NCBI RefSeq assembly: GCF_000281045.1
Contig: NW_008246113.1
Location: forward strand, 154,309 to 181,334
Reading direction: 5' to 3'
DNA length: 27,026 nt
Origin: Saprolegnia diclina VS20
Taxonomy: Eukaryota > Oomycota > Saprolegniomycetes > Saprolegniales > Saprolegniaceae
Below, in pieces: positions 8,436 to 17,212 of the stretch (positions are counted from its first letter, which is position 1; each line of letters opens with the position of its first letter). A program made the translations under genes and the position numbers. The notes beneath the pieces are model-generated. The model saw only the letters and a list, made by a program, of their open reading frames with translations. It was not told the origin of the DNA and searched no databases.

Positions 8436-9365
8436 TTACGCCTGTCGCCGCGCACTCGTGGTCGTGCTCGACGTCGACGCGTTCGAGGTCGTCCGGCGCA
8501 GCTGCGTCGGCTTGACCATGTGCCGGTCCTGCATCAGGAGCAGAATCGAGCTCCGGGTCTGGTGGTACGACGGGTCGTACAGCGGCTTGCGCACCGAGAC
8601 GTTCAGGTGTGTGTTGATATTGGGCGTGAACGTGCACTCGACGAGCTCGAGCTGCACCTTCAATCGAAGCAGCTTCTCGTTGCGCTCTTGGAGGTACGTG
8701 GCCGAGTAGAGCCGAGTCTCGATCGGCGGCAGCGGCCGCGTCGGCTCGTTCGTTGTCGGATGGAACGCATACGCCTGGCGCTTGGCCTCAAGGCGCGCGA
8801 GGCGGTCTTGGTGGTACGTCGGGCTATACAGGCGCGCGACGATCGTCAGCGTCGCGGGCTCGTCGGCCACACTGTCTGCCTTGTCGTCGTCGTCGTCGTT
8901 GGCGGCGCGGGCGGCGATCGCCGGGCGAAACGTGCACTCGACCGCATAGATGCGGTCGCGGGCCTCGGCAAGGCGCTCGTCGCGCTTCTGGTGGTAGTCG
9001 GGCTGGTACAGCCGCTCAAAGACGCTGCGCCACTGGGCGCCTTCGGGAATCATAAAGGTCGTCGTCGTCGTCTCGTCGTTGTCATTGTCGTCGTGGCGAC
9101 GGCGACGGCTGCTGCGCGTGGCAGGGTAGTACATGGCGGCGAGGTCGTGCGACGCCGACGTCGAGACGGTCGAGGCCGTGTCGGACCGGTCCCTATACTC
9201 ATGCTTGGTCACGAGCGCGTCCGTGGTGGGCTTTAGCGGGCGGTCGCCGGACGCGTCGTACCGAGGGCCCCACTCGTCGGCGGAGGGCAGCGCCGCCGGG
9301 CTTGGCCGGCCGTCCATCGAGTACTTGCGCGTGAGGAGCGCGACGACGAAGGGCATCGAGAGCAT
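8436..9365 (-). CDS. RLYxxxY-repeat protein of unknown function
   Basis: Single exon, 309 aa from the ATG at 9365 (MLSMPFVVALLTRKYSMDG); a second ATG at 9356 would give 306 aa, and the frame is open a little further upstream without an ATG. The body holds four related units: RLYQPDYHQKR (about residue 118), RLYSPTYHQDR (178), RLYSATYLQER (218) and PLYDPSYHQTR (261). The first and third units are followed about 18-20 residues later by VECTF(R/T)P(A/N)I. Between units are acidic or Thr-rich low-complexity linkers. Proteins with repeated F-x-P-x-I and RLY-type motifs are known from flagellated protists, where many are uncharacterised or cytoskeletal. I do not know a named family. No signal peptide or membrane segment is visible. 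It is unrelated to the E3 ligases around it. Confidence 0.8.
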   Translation of the reverse strand: MLSMPFVVALLTRKYSMDGRPSPAALPSADEWGPRYDASGDRPLKPTTDALVTKHEYRDRSDTASTVSTSASHDLAAMYYPATRSSRRRRHDDNDNDETTTTTFMIPEGAQWRSVFERLYQPDYHQKRDERLAEARDRIYAVECTFRPAIAARAANDDDDDKADSVADEPATLTIVARLYSPTYHQDRLARLEAKRQAYAFHPTTNEPTRPLPPIETRLYSATYLQERNEKLLRLKVQLELVECTFTPNINTHLNVSVRKPLYDPSYHQTRSSILLLMQDRHMVKPTQLRRTTSNASTSSTTTSARRQA

Positions 9366-11044
9366 GCTGGAGCTGTACAGTACTTGGTCTATGCACTTGC
9401 TGGGAAAGCTAGAAATGGCAGCTGATCGCAATGGTATCTTCCTGGGTATAAACAGGAGGCGCCATCTGGGTTAAACCTTCGGGCCAATCAGATGCGCGCC
9501 GGCTTACGATGTGGCCAATGAGCGACGGGAGCGTACCCAATCGCACCCAGAGAACTTCAAGTTCGCGCGCTTGTGGCCGACGCCGGAGAAAAACGCACGC
9601 GTTTAACGTCAAACGCGAGGTGATCGCGGATGGCCACGGCTTGTCGAGTATTGGAGCGTGGTCTGAGTCGATGGTGGATGTCCTTATAGGGAAAAAGGCC
9701 AAGGGAGAGCGACGACGACGACGATGAAGCGATCTGCGTGCATTGCGTCAGGACCGCACGTTGCGAGTGTAACGGTTGCGACGCACCATAGCCGTCCATT
9801 TGCGATCGCAGCTCGGTCGATTTCGAAGCTTGGAGCATAGCTTCCACTTGTATCTGGTTGGATGCGATCGTACATCGCTTGCCCACATACGGGCCGAGAG
9901 GGATGGGTTAAACGTATATAAACACGGCTGGACGACGGGGTCGGTCGACACTGCAGAGAGGCAGTATATTTTGTATCGACGTCAACACGTCCTTGGCCGT
10001 TGCATGCGACTCGAAAGCAATGGACCACGTGGGTTTTGTTGGGGTACGTTTAACCAAGGCGTTTGCCGCACGCGTTAAAATGCCACGTTCGCGCTCGCCG
10101 AGTTCGCGCACTTTTGTGGGAGGATGCAAGCTTCCACTGGCGCGATCATATTCGTTACGCCAATGTCGCAAGACCGTTCTCTACCGACGAGAGCCCGGCG
10201 GCTTGCCGTCCATGTCCCAGGCAACACGCAACACGCAACACGGTGGGCCACATGTACACCGTACACGGCCCTCGTACATGATATCAAATTCGCACCGTCG
10301 AGACGGTGCAGTTGGTCCTGTTCAAGTCGCTCAAACCTCGAACGACGACGACGCACGAGATGCGTGAAGAGCTGACGCCATCGCATTCGAGGTTGAGTCG
10401 AGCAGATCCGGCTTCTAGATTCCTCGACGATGGCACTCCTCGTGTCCACGCCACCGCCACCAGTGTTGACGCAAATACCAAGCACACTCTCGTCCTCGTC
10501 GCTTTGCGCTGTCCATGCATCGGGTTTTATTCCAAGTTCATTGGCTCGCGCCACCGATCTCGACGGCGGTACTTGGCCAGTAGCGAGGGTCGAGGCGACA
10601 AAGACAGCCGCCCGTGCACATATTTCACGTCCTCTTATGCAGTCGGCGGTCGCCCAGATTGAAAGTAGCTAGTAGGGCAGCACCTCTGCGCTCGACGCAC
10701 AGCAGCTCCCACGTGGCGCTGTAGAATTTACTGGAAGCCGAGGCGCCGTTGCGCATCGCGGCGTATCCGGATAGATAGGAGCGCGTTTGGGCCTGCCACG
10801 TATCGACGAGATCTCGCAGTCAAGCGCAGGTTGTAGTCCGTCCACACGAGTTGACGACTGCTGGGCTGGGACCTCCGGCTCGAGATTGGGCACGATTGAC
10901 TTTGCAAGCTGGCAAAGGGCAGATGCCGTGACCACCGGCGTGTCATCTTTGCTCGGTTGACACCGGCTACTGTACGCTCGGATTTGCCGAGAAGCGTGGG
11001 TGCCAGTTTGTTTTTCGCAACCGTTGTTGCTGCTGGCTACTGGA

Positions 11045-12127
11045 TCAAAGCGCAAGACCTTGCCTCGTCTGGAGACTATCCAAGGGCGACGCCTCGCCGT
11101 GCAGTGTACCTGAATTTGGCACGTAGCAGTCGACCCACTTGTCGACAGAGATTGTGGACGACGTTCGGTCTGTGATCCGTGGCAACCTTGCGAACAAGGT
11201 GATTTGATGGCGCAGATCATAAGTGTCGATTCGACCAATCAGGATGTGTTTGGACCCCATTTTTGGCAAATCGGATTTCGGCAAAGGAGATGAAATAGTG
11301 TTATTAAGTATCGAGCAATCTACAGCTAAATCAAGCCCTTGTGCGGTGTTTCCAGCTAGTTCTTCGCAAAGCAGGAGTACGCACTGGTCAGAGCAACAAA
11401 TTAGTGCAGTGTATTGGCAACGAAATGGTGTTGTGGCAACTGATTGCTCGAATAGGGATTGACCCAAGAAATGGTGTACTTCTTTGAAATACTGTAACTC
11501 GTCTTGGATTGGCAGTTCATTTGCACAAACGTTGTCAAGGCACTTCCTGAGAGAGGCAATGCTGTTCGTGTACATGTCGTACCAGTGTACCGCGGTGGCG
11601 AGAATGGAAGTCTTATCAGTACTAGTGTAGTCCAGCAATAGTGGGCTCGTCGACTTGGTGACGTACTCGCGATACGTTGGTGAGAACCAGCGAGAACAAG
11701 CCAAGGGAGCACCCGTTGTTTGTCGGGAGCCAAAATGTTGGTGCCAAACTGCACGGATCAAGACCCACGGCTCCTTAAACCCGTCCTAAACTGGTGGTTT
11801 GGGCTGTGGGAAAGACACTCGCTCGTTGTCGCAATCTGCGTGTCGAAATTTTGGCCGCGTTCGAGCTGGTCGTGTTGTGTCGCGTTCAAAGCCCCAAACT
11901 CTTGTGCTCTTAAAGCGAAAAGCGGGGCTCCCTTTTTCTCGAATCAAGTTGTAATAACGGAGCAAAACCCCCAAGCAAGTGTGCGTCGGCCAGCAAAACG
12001 ACCCACACCAGAGCAAAAGATGTGGCATTTTAGACTCGACACTGCTCCAATGTATTGCATGGCTAATGACGCCCAACCTATCGTTGGTGAGACTCTTCCT
12101 CGGTCTCGTTCGATGCAACGGCTTCAA
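11045..12127 (-). other. Unrecognised open stretches in one frame; decayed or intron-containing gene
   Basis: Two open stretches abut in the same minus-strand frame, about 113 and 245 codons long. The downstream one reads like protein, with mixed hydrophobic and charged segments (for example ATAVHWYDMYTNSIASLRKC and LPKMGSKHILIGRIDTYDL). I recognise no domain, no signal peptide and no repeat. There is no ATG at the start of the downstream part. It could be an exon of a host gene, a decayed gene, or part of an old mobile element; nothing I see settles which. The end at 11045 coincides with no obvious terminator. Confidence 0.3.
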
Positions 12128-12152
12128 CTGCAGAGTCCTCGTCGCATGCCTC

Positions 12153-12174
12153 GTGTACTAGATACCTAGTACAC
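12153..12174. repeat. Perfect 9-bp hairpin with 4-nt loop
   Basis: GTGTACTAG (12153-12161) pairs with CTAGTACAC (12166-12174) around ATAC. It lies in non-coding DNA about 330 bp before the RBR gene at 12501. The same GTACTAG word recurs in other hairpins of the window (7945-7956 and, as TACTAG, 16722-16740). Confidence 0.8.
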
Positions 12175-12500
12175 TAAGCAACGTCGTAAGTACCGGCGAT
12201 GGCACTCGACAAAGGTTCACTTTTGTTTTGGTTTTTCGCCTGGACTCTTTAACATGGATTTACATTGGCAGCGTCCATCGATGCATGGTCGCGTCGCTGC
12301 GCAGCTTGCCACCGTTGCAAGCAAGAAGCTCTTGACAACGGTAAGAAGCTCAAGACAACGGTAAAGAAGACGCCTATGTTCCCTCCAAAAACCCAGAAAC
12401 CGCACCCCGAAACCTTCGATTTTGGATCGCGAAGCTTTGCGCGAGCCGTTATGACACTGCTTCTGGGTCGACTACTTTTCAAACAACAACACCCGTGGCG

Positions 12501-13355
12501 ATGGACGAGCTCTGCAACATTTGCTTTGAACCGAGCCACGTGGCGTCCGCGGTCTGGCGCTGCGACTCGTGCCCGGCGGTCGCGTGCCTCCGCTGCATGC
12601 GCCACTATGTGCGTCACAAGGTCAATGGCGGCCAAGTGACAACCGGCCAGCTCGTGTGCCCGGGCCCGTGCCGGTCGCCGCTTGCCAACGTCGAGCTCTT
12701 TATGCAGCCGAGCTTGTTTGTCAAGTACACGCGGTTTCTCAACACGCAGCTCGAGATCCAGCAAGGCACGCGCTACTGCCCACGCCCGACGTGCGGCGCG
12801 CCTCTGAATATGGACAAGTCGTCGTCCGCCAAGCGCCGCGTCTACTGTGCGACCTGCGACACGGAGAGTTGCTTTGAGTGCGGCGACCTCTTCCACGCGT
12901 GGCCAGTCTGCAAGGACCGACGCTTTCGCAAGTATTGCGACCGCCATGCCGTGCAGACGTGTGCGCGCTGCCAATGGCCGATCGAGAAGCACGGCGGGTG
13001 TAACCACATGACGTGCCTGCGGTGCGGCCACGAGTTTTGTTGGCTCTGCCTCGCCGAGTGGGGCGAGCACTCGAAAGTGCACTGCCTTCCACTCGCCATG
13101 CTGCATTCGAAACACATTTTGTACGGCCCGACCGCGCCGATCCGCTTTGTGACCAAGTCGGTGCTCGCAACCGTCGCGACGGGGTCGGCGCTGGTCGTGG
13201 GCTCGGTCGCCGCGGGCCTCGCGGTGACGGGCGCCAGTGTCCTCGCGTGCGCGGCCGTGTTTGTTGTACCGCCCATCGCCCTCACCAAGCACCTCAAGAA
13301 GAAGACCAAGCTGAAACAGCAGCGCCAAGCAAGCCATGCCACGGCCGCGGCCTGA
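12501..13355 (+). CDS. RBR E3 ubiquitin ligase with long C-terminal hydrophobic segment
   Basis: Single exon, 284 aa from the ATG at 12501 (MDELCNICFEP). The frame is open further upstream, but RING1 starts at residue 5, so this ATG is the natural start. RING1 spans about residues 5-57 (CNIC...CLRC...LVCPGPC), IBR 93-137 (YCPRPTC...WPVC) and RING2 154-183, with catalytic Cys167 in GGCNHMTC and the +2 His kept. The juxtamembrane block is HSKHILYGPTAPIRFVTKS. The hydrophobic segment (about 221-260) is some 10 residues longer than in the other copies and could form two short membrane helices. A Lys-rich tail (KKKTKLK) follows. It is the most diverged of the full-length RBR copies and lies about 5 kb from the rest, next to the PX-RING array. 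Confidence 0.93.
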   Translation: MDELCNICFEPSHVASAVWRCDSCPAVACLRCMRHYVRHKVNGGQVTTGQLVCPGPCRSPLANVELFMQPSLFVKYTRFLNTQLEIQQGTRYCPRPTCGAPLNMDKSSSAKRRVYCATCDTESCFECGDLFHAWPVCKDRRFRKYCDRHAVQTCARCQWPIEKHGGCNHMTCLRCGHEFCWLCLAEWGEHSKVHCLPLAMLHSKHILYGPTAPIRFVTKSVLATVATGSALVVGSVAAGLAVTGASVLACAAVFVVPPIALTKHLKKKTKLKQQRQASHATAAA

Positions 13356-13950
13356 GCGAATCGATGCTGGATTATGTGACCTGAACATTTCATTTGTATC
13401 TTGAATGCACCACTACCCGTCCCTTTTGTGTGCTGGCGACTCGAACTCGTTGGTGAATCCGGCAAAGCTCTGTTTTACCAAGGGCATGCCGTATGCCCAA
13501 GGTAGATCAGGCAGCAGGCATCCCTTATGAGCAGCGCATGATGGCCGCGCACATATATAGTTGAACGAAGTGTCTTCGACATGTATGCTAGCTAACATTC
13601 GAGCTGTCGTCGCGTCATGATGGCTCCGAATGGTTACCCTAGCCCTACCCGACCCTAGTCTGTGATCAACCGCTTCCGATCACGATACATGGTTGGGGAC
13701 CATTTCATTTATCCCTGCAATGGACGCGACTAGGAACTGCCGGTGCCAAAGACGAAACATTCATGAAGCGCTTGCACACAACAGGCAAGGACGCTGGTGG
13801 CGTGCAGTCCGTGTTTAGGCTCTTCTGGAGTCGGGTGCGGTATGGTACAGTGCCACTTCAAGGGTAGTACCTGCACCTTGCGTCGGCAAACCACTAAGGT
13901 CGAGCAAACGAGGGATATGAGTTTGGATTCATATGCAAGCGGAATGCATG
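13356..13950. other. Intergenic stretch, no gene recognised
   Basis: This lies between the last RBR gene (plus) and the first PX-RING gene (minus), whose ends converge. It holds a short CCCTA-rich string at 13636-13660 (ACCCTAGCCCTACCC...CCCTAG) that recalls degenerate telomere-type repeats but is far too short to call. The frames present are under 62 codons and show no domain. Confidence 0.6.
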
Positions 13951-14961
13951 CTAGGACAACGTCTCACTGCAGAGACCGGTGACATGCTGTATCGGGACAC
14001 GGCACAGCGGGCATGACGTCGCTTGATCGATCCAATGACCGATGCATCCTGCGTGGAAGAGATGCTTGCAAGACGTCACGACAATGACGCCGGCTTGGCG
14101 AAGCTCGCTCGCGCCAAAGAGCACGAGGCAGATGGGACACGCAGCGTTGTTCACGGCGTCGTTCGGGGCGATGCTCAGCGGTACTGCCAGCACGCACGTT
14201 GCCTCGCGCGACGTGTCTTCACTAGGCTGTGGCGGCGCCGCTGTCGGGATGAGACCAGCACAACTCGCTTGGTCGGCGGTCTCGTCGGCAAGTTTCTTTG
14301 ATGTCGCAGCACCGGTGGCTTCGGGCAGAGGCGGTAGCTGGTTCAAGTCGGGGGCCGACGCGACCTCAATGTCTAGCGCCTCGGGGGCGGACGGCGTCGG
14401 GCCGTTCTCGGGCAGCACTTCGTTCATGGTGGCGACTGGGGCCGTGGGTACGCGCTGGGTCCGCTCCAGCGGCAGCACAATGCCGAGCGACGGTAGCACA
14501 ATAACCTTGCGTACGGTCTGGACGAGCACGCGGACTTCCGAGATGGCCGATCGGTGCGGGTCCATGAGATGGATGCGCGTATGTAAGAGCGCAAAGAAGA
14601 AATCTTGGTAGAGGCGAATGCGCTTCTGCACGCGTTTGTGGCTCGTCGACGCAAAGAGCGTCGTGGGCAACTCGATGCGCAGCACCGGCAGCAGCAATCG
14701 CACGTACTCGGGGTCGGCTTTGAGCGCTTTTGCATGCTGGACGAGGTCGGCGCGCAGCGCAATCAGCTTGGAGTGGCGGAGCGTGACGTCCCACCACACC
14801 TTGTGCAGCGGGCAGAGCAATGTGATCATGTATTCTGTGTGCACGTCGTAGCTTCGGAGTGTGTTGAGGCGTGGCGTGATAGCGATTTGGAGCGGTGAGA
14901 CGAGCTCGAGAGGCTCCTGCTCGTTGCTGCTACTCGCCTGCACCGACGGCGACGACGACAT
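13951..14961 (-). CDS. PX domain-RING-H2 E3 ligase, long-linker member
   Basis: Single exon, 336 aa from the ATG at 14961 (MSSSPSVQASSS); a GTG 11 codons upstream is not needed. The PX domain (about residues 25-170) keeps a core Arg before the sheet-end motif (LRHSKL, where paralogues have RYS), a basic HKR and the later QKRIRLYQDFF. A Pro/Ala/Ser-rich acidic linker of about 90 residues follows, absent from the paralogues. The RING-H2 (C3H2C3, residues 275-320) reads CPIC, then CKHLFH..C, the E2-contact Trp in GHWID, and CPLC. The tail is HVTGLCSETLS. PX domains bind PI3P on endosomes; the RING recruits a ubiquitin-charged E2. It is the first of five head-to-tail minus-strand paralogues and the most diverged in its PX part. 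Confidence 0.88.
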   Translation of the reverse strand: MSSSPSVQASSSNEQEPLELVSPLQIAITPRLNTLRSYDVHTEYMITLLCPLHKVWWDVTLRHSKLIALRADLVQHAKALKADPEYVRLLLPVLRIELPTTLFASTSHKRVQKRIRLYQDFFFALLHTRIHLMDPHRSAISEVRVLVQTVRKVIVLPSLGIVLPLERTQRVPTAPVATMNEVLPENGPTPSAPEALDIEVASAPDLNQLPPLPEATGAATSKKLADETADQASCAGLIPTAAPPQPSEDTSREATCVLAVPLSIAPNDAVNNAACPICLVLFGASELRQAGVIVVTSCKHLFHAGCIGHWIDQATSCPLCRVPIQHVTGLCSETLS

Positions 14962-15512
14962 GCTGCTACGATGCTGCTCTGTCGTTTCTAGCACCAGCTG
15001 GCGCCACGCCCGTCACAAACCCCGTTTTTCCGGCGCAATCTCGGATAATCACACCGTAAAAAGACGTTTCCCATATGACCTTTTCAGCCAATCACATTGC
15101 GTCATACATGTCAAGCCACATTGCCGCCTTTGCCGTGGGCATTCGCCAAGTACACGTCCCTCTCTGGATGCACGCACCTGTCGGCGATGATTGTCTGCGG
15201 TCTTGGTGCCGATCGTCCACCGATACAATATGAATCGGAGCACCTCGCATACGTCGCAATGACTTGATAAATGTATGCGACGCAGATGGCGGGCGTGGAT
15301 TGGCTGCAATAATGCCAGCCTGTCGTGTCTTTTTCCGTCTAGAAAAACGCAACTGCAATCTCGGATAGTGGATAGTCTTCTTGTTGATGTTACACCAAGA
15401 GCGGCTTTGGCGCTCGTCAAATGGGACCTGAATCGATCGCACGACATGCTTTCCACATACAACGTAGACGACTACGACACATGATGTATATTGCATTTGC
15501 TTAAAAACTAGT
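14962..15512. other. Intergenic stretch with repeated upstream motifs
   Basis: TTTTTCCG...GCAATCTCGGATA occurs at 15025-15047, 64-86 nt before the start of the minus-strand gene at 14961, and again at 15330-15367. A CCAAT box lies at 15088-15092. No gene is seen; frames of 109-140 codons here have no domain. Confidence 0.55.
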
Positions 15513-16333
15513 TTAATCATTGTACAAGCCCGTAATGTGGGCAATGTGGTCTCGACAGAGCGGGCACGTTGTTTTTGCAAGGCCAATCCAGCTGTCAATG
15601 CACGACGCATGGAAGAGATGGTCGCACGACGTCTTGACGATATGGCCCGCAGTCTGAAACTCATCGTGCGTGAAGGCGACAAGGCAGATCGTGCAGTCGT
15701 TGTTGAAGAGCGCTGCGATCGCCGGCGCTTCCGAGAGCGGGACGCCGACCGGGATGTCATCGTCCATCTCGGGCGCAGTGCCAACCGGCGGCAATGGCGG
15801 TGCGTCCTCAGCCGGGTTATACGGCGTGCGCAAAAAGGTCTGAACGAGGACAACCAGGTCGCGCACGACCGTGTGCGACTGCCGGCGCGATGCGAGGTGC
15901 AACTTGGCGCTGAGCAAGTTGCCAAAGAAGGCCTGAAAACCGCGGATGCGCTCGGTTTGGACACGGATCGAGGACGACGAGAGGCGGCGCCGCGGAAACC
16001 ACGCCGAGGGCACGACCGTCGAGAGAGCCTCGGCGAACGTGTGCTTTTCCCACTGCAATGAGAGCTGGAGGCTGCAGAGGCGGTCGTAGAACGAGCGGAT
16101 CTTGGAGTAGCGCGCTAGGATGGTCCACCACTGGCCCATGACGGGGCAGATGAGCGCGATGCGGTACATGACGACGCCCTTCTCGACGTACGCTTCGATG
16201 CGGACGCGCTCGACCCCGTTCAGATCCATGCTGAGCTGTGACCTTGGAGCCCAATTGGCAATTGCGCCCGTGACTCACCTTGCGGGTGGCGCCGGCTCTG
16301 TGGGTGCACCTTTTTTTCTAAAAAAACGCAACT
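15025..16333. repeat. Dispersed promoter-region motif, three partial copies
   Basis: Copy A (15025-15047) and copy B (15330-15367) share TTTTTCCG and the 13-mer GCAATCTCGGATA. Copy B and copy C (16317-16333) share TCTA(G/A)AAAAACGCAACT with 16 of 17 bases equal. A and C lie 64-117 nt upstream of the starts of two PX-RING genes (14961 and 16229); B has no start next to it and may be a relic of duplication. They could be shared regulatory sites or traces of how the array grew. Confidence 0.55.
15513..16229 (-). CDS. PX domain-RING-H2 E3 ligase
   Basis: Single exon, 238 aa, ATG at 16229 (MDLNGVERVRIEAYV), the shortest of the five. The PX domain fills most of residues 5-130: LARYSKI with the PI3P-type Arg, the basic stretch FPRRRLSS and later QTERIRGFQAFF. 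The RING-H2 (179-225) has CTIC, CDHLFH..C, Trp in DSWIG and CPLC, with all eight zinc ligands. The tail is AHITGLYND. Expected role: ubiquitination at PI3P-bearing endosomal membranes. A double CAATTG site (16252-16257 and 16259-16264), including a CCAAT box on the minus strand, lies 23-35 nt before the start. It is tandem with the neighbours at 13951 and 17213. Confidence 0.92.
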   Translation of the reverse strand: MDLNGVERVRIEAYVEKGVVMYRIALICPVMGQWWTILARYSKIRSFYDRLCSLQLSLQWEKHTFAEALSTVVPSAWFPRRRLSSSSIRVQTERIRGFQAFFGNLLSAKLHLASRRQSHTVVRDLVVLVQTFLRTPYNPAEDAPPLPPVGTAPEMDDDIPVGVPLSEAPAIAALFNNDCTICLVAFTHDEFQTAGHIVKTSCDHLFHASCIDSWIGLAKTTCPLCRDHIAHITGLYND

Positions 16334-17212
16334 TGCTGACTCCGGGTTGTGTGATTCGTGGGCGTTTGTCCTACCCTGGCTTACTTCACATGGCATCGCA
16401 GTCCTCTGTCTGCGGCCGTGCTGTCAATAAAGATCCAAGAACAGCGGCGCCAGGGTCGACACGAAGGCGACAAAAGTGCACCCACAGTTAGGATGGTGTC
16501 CCAGCTGAAATACAGCTTCGACCAGAGTATCACACTTGTCTAGCTCTTGTCGGCCTACCGTGACATCGTCAGTGTCATTCCCCACAGTATAGGTAGATGG
16601 TGGTGTCATAAACAGACCGATGGACTATACACCGACCTGTCAAGACCCGTTGGACTCGTTATCACCGAATCTTAAAGTTGGGTCAAGGAAGAGGGGCAGA
16701 CAGAGTCTGCGAGTATGTAGCTACTAGACCGAGTCTAGTAACCATGAGTATCATTGCATTGCTAGTGTTTTTTTCGCTACACAATAGGACAGGACAAGCT
16801 TGGCGGTCGAATTCATGCACTGTCGACGTCTGTGCCGAATTTACGTGCTCGATGGTCGTGGGACCAGATACGGCGTCTGGCTTTGCGTCACCGGTGCTGT
16901 TTTAGATGCGAGATCTGATCAGCGAGTGCCATCGTGTCACTTTACACCACTACTAGACGGTCAATGCTACCAGTACACCACCGGTGGCGCAACAAGGGGT
17001 AGGGTTTTGCAACGCTTTGCATCTGCATCGTCGTACGGACTCGACCGACCGTCAACATCTAATCCGTGTCTAATCTGGTACTACGTCACATTGGATCTGG
17101 TAACGACGACGACACGGTGTGCCACTCCAGTTTCCACTTACTAGTACTCGTATCTTCCACAACATTGGACAAAAATGCTTGTATAAATAGTACAATAAGT
17201 TAAAAGGTACGA
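16230..17212. other. Intergenic stretch, no gene recognised
   Basis: It holds the CAATTG pair and copy C of the dispersed motif next to the gene at 15513-16229, and a perfect small hairpin: TACTAGAC (16722-16729) pairing with GTCTAGTA (16733-16740). The longest frame (16800-17144 plus, 114 codons) shows no domain. Confidence 0.55.

Larger units (their letters stand above)
9366..12500. other. Long stretch with no confidently identified gene
   Basis: Upstream of the RLY-repeat gene are two CCAAT boxes on the plus strand (9484-9488 and 9515-9519). A TATATAAA string at 9914-9921 and a TATAAA at 9447-9452 have no convincing initiator or long frame after them on the plus strand. The only long open stretch is on the minus strand at 11045-12127 (listed separately). 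A frame at 10669-11238 (minus) and one at 9993-10367 (plus) show no domain. Base composition is less GC-rich than in the clear genes. Confidence 0.5.

Noticed and set aside
8403-9236. 277-codon plus-strand frame over the RLY-repeat gene
   Set aside because: Very Arg/Val-rich antisense frame with no repeats; the minus strand shows an ordered four-unit repeat.
9914-10367. TATATAAA followed by a 124-codon plus-strand frame
   Set aside because: No initiator at the expected spacing, no domain, and a composition like non-coding DNA.
12249-13388. 379-codon minus-strand frame over the fifth RBR gene
   Set aside because: Shadow frame; the plus strand encodes a complete RBR protein.
13636-13660. CCCTA-rich string resembling telomere repeats
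   Set aside because: Only about 25 bp and irregular; not enough to call an interstitial telomere.
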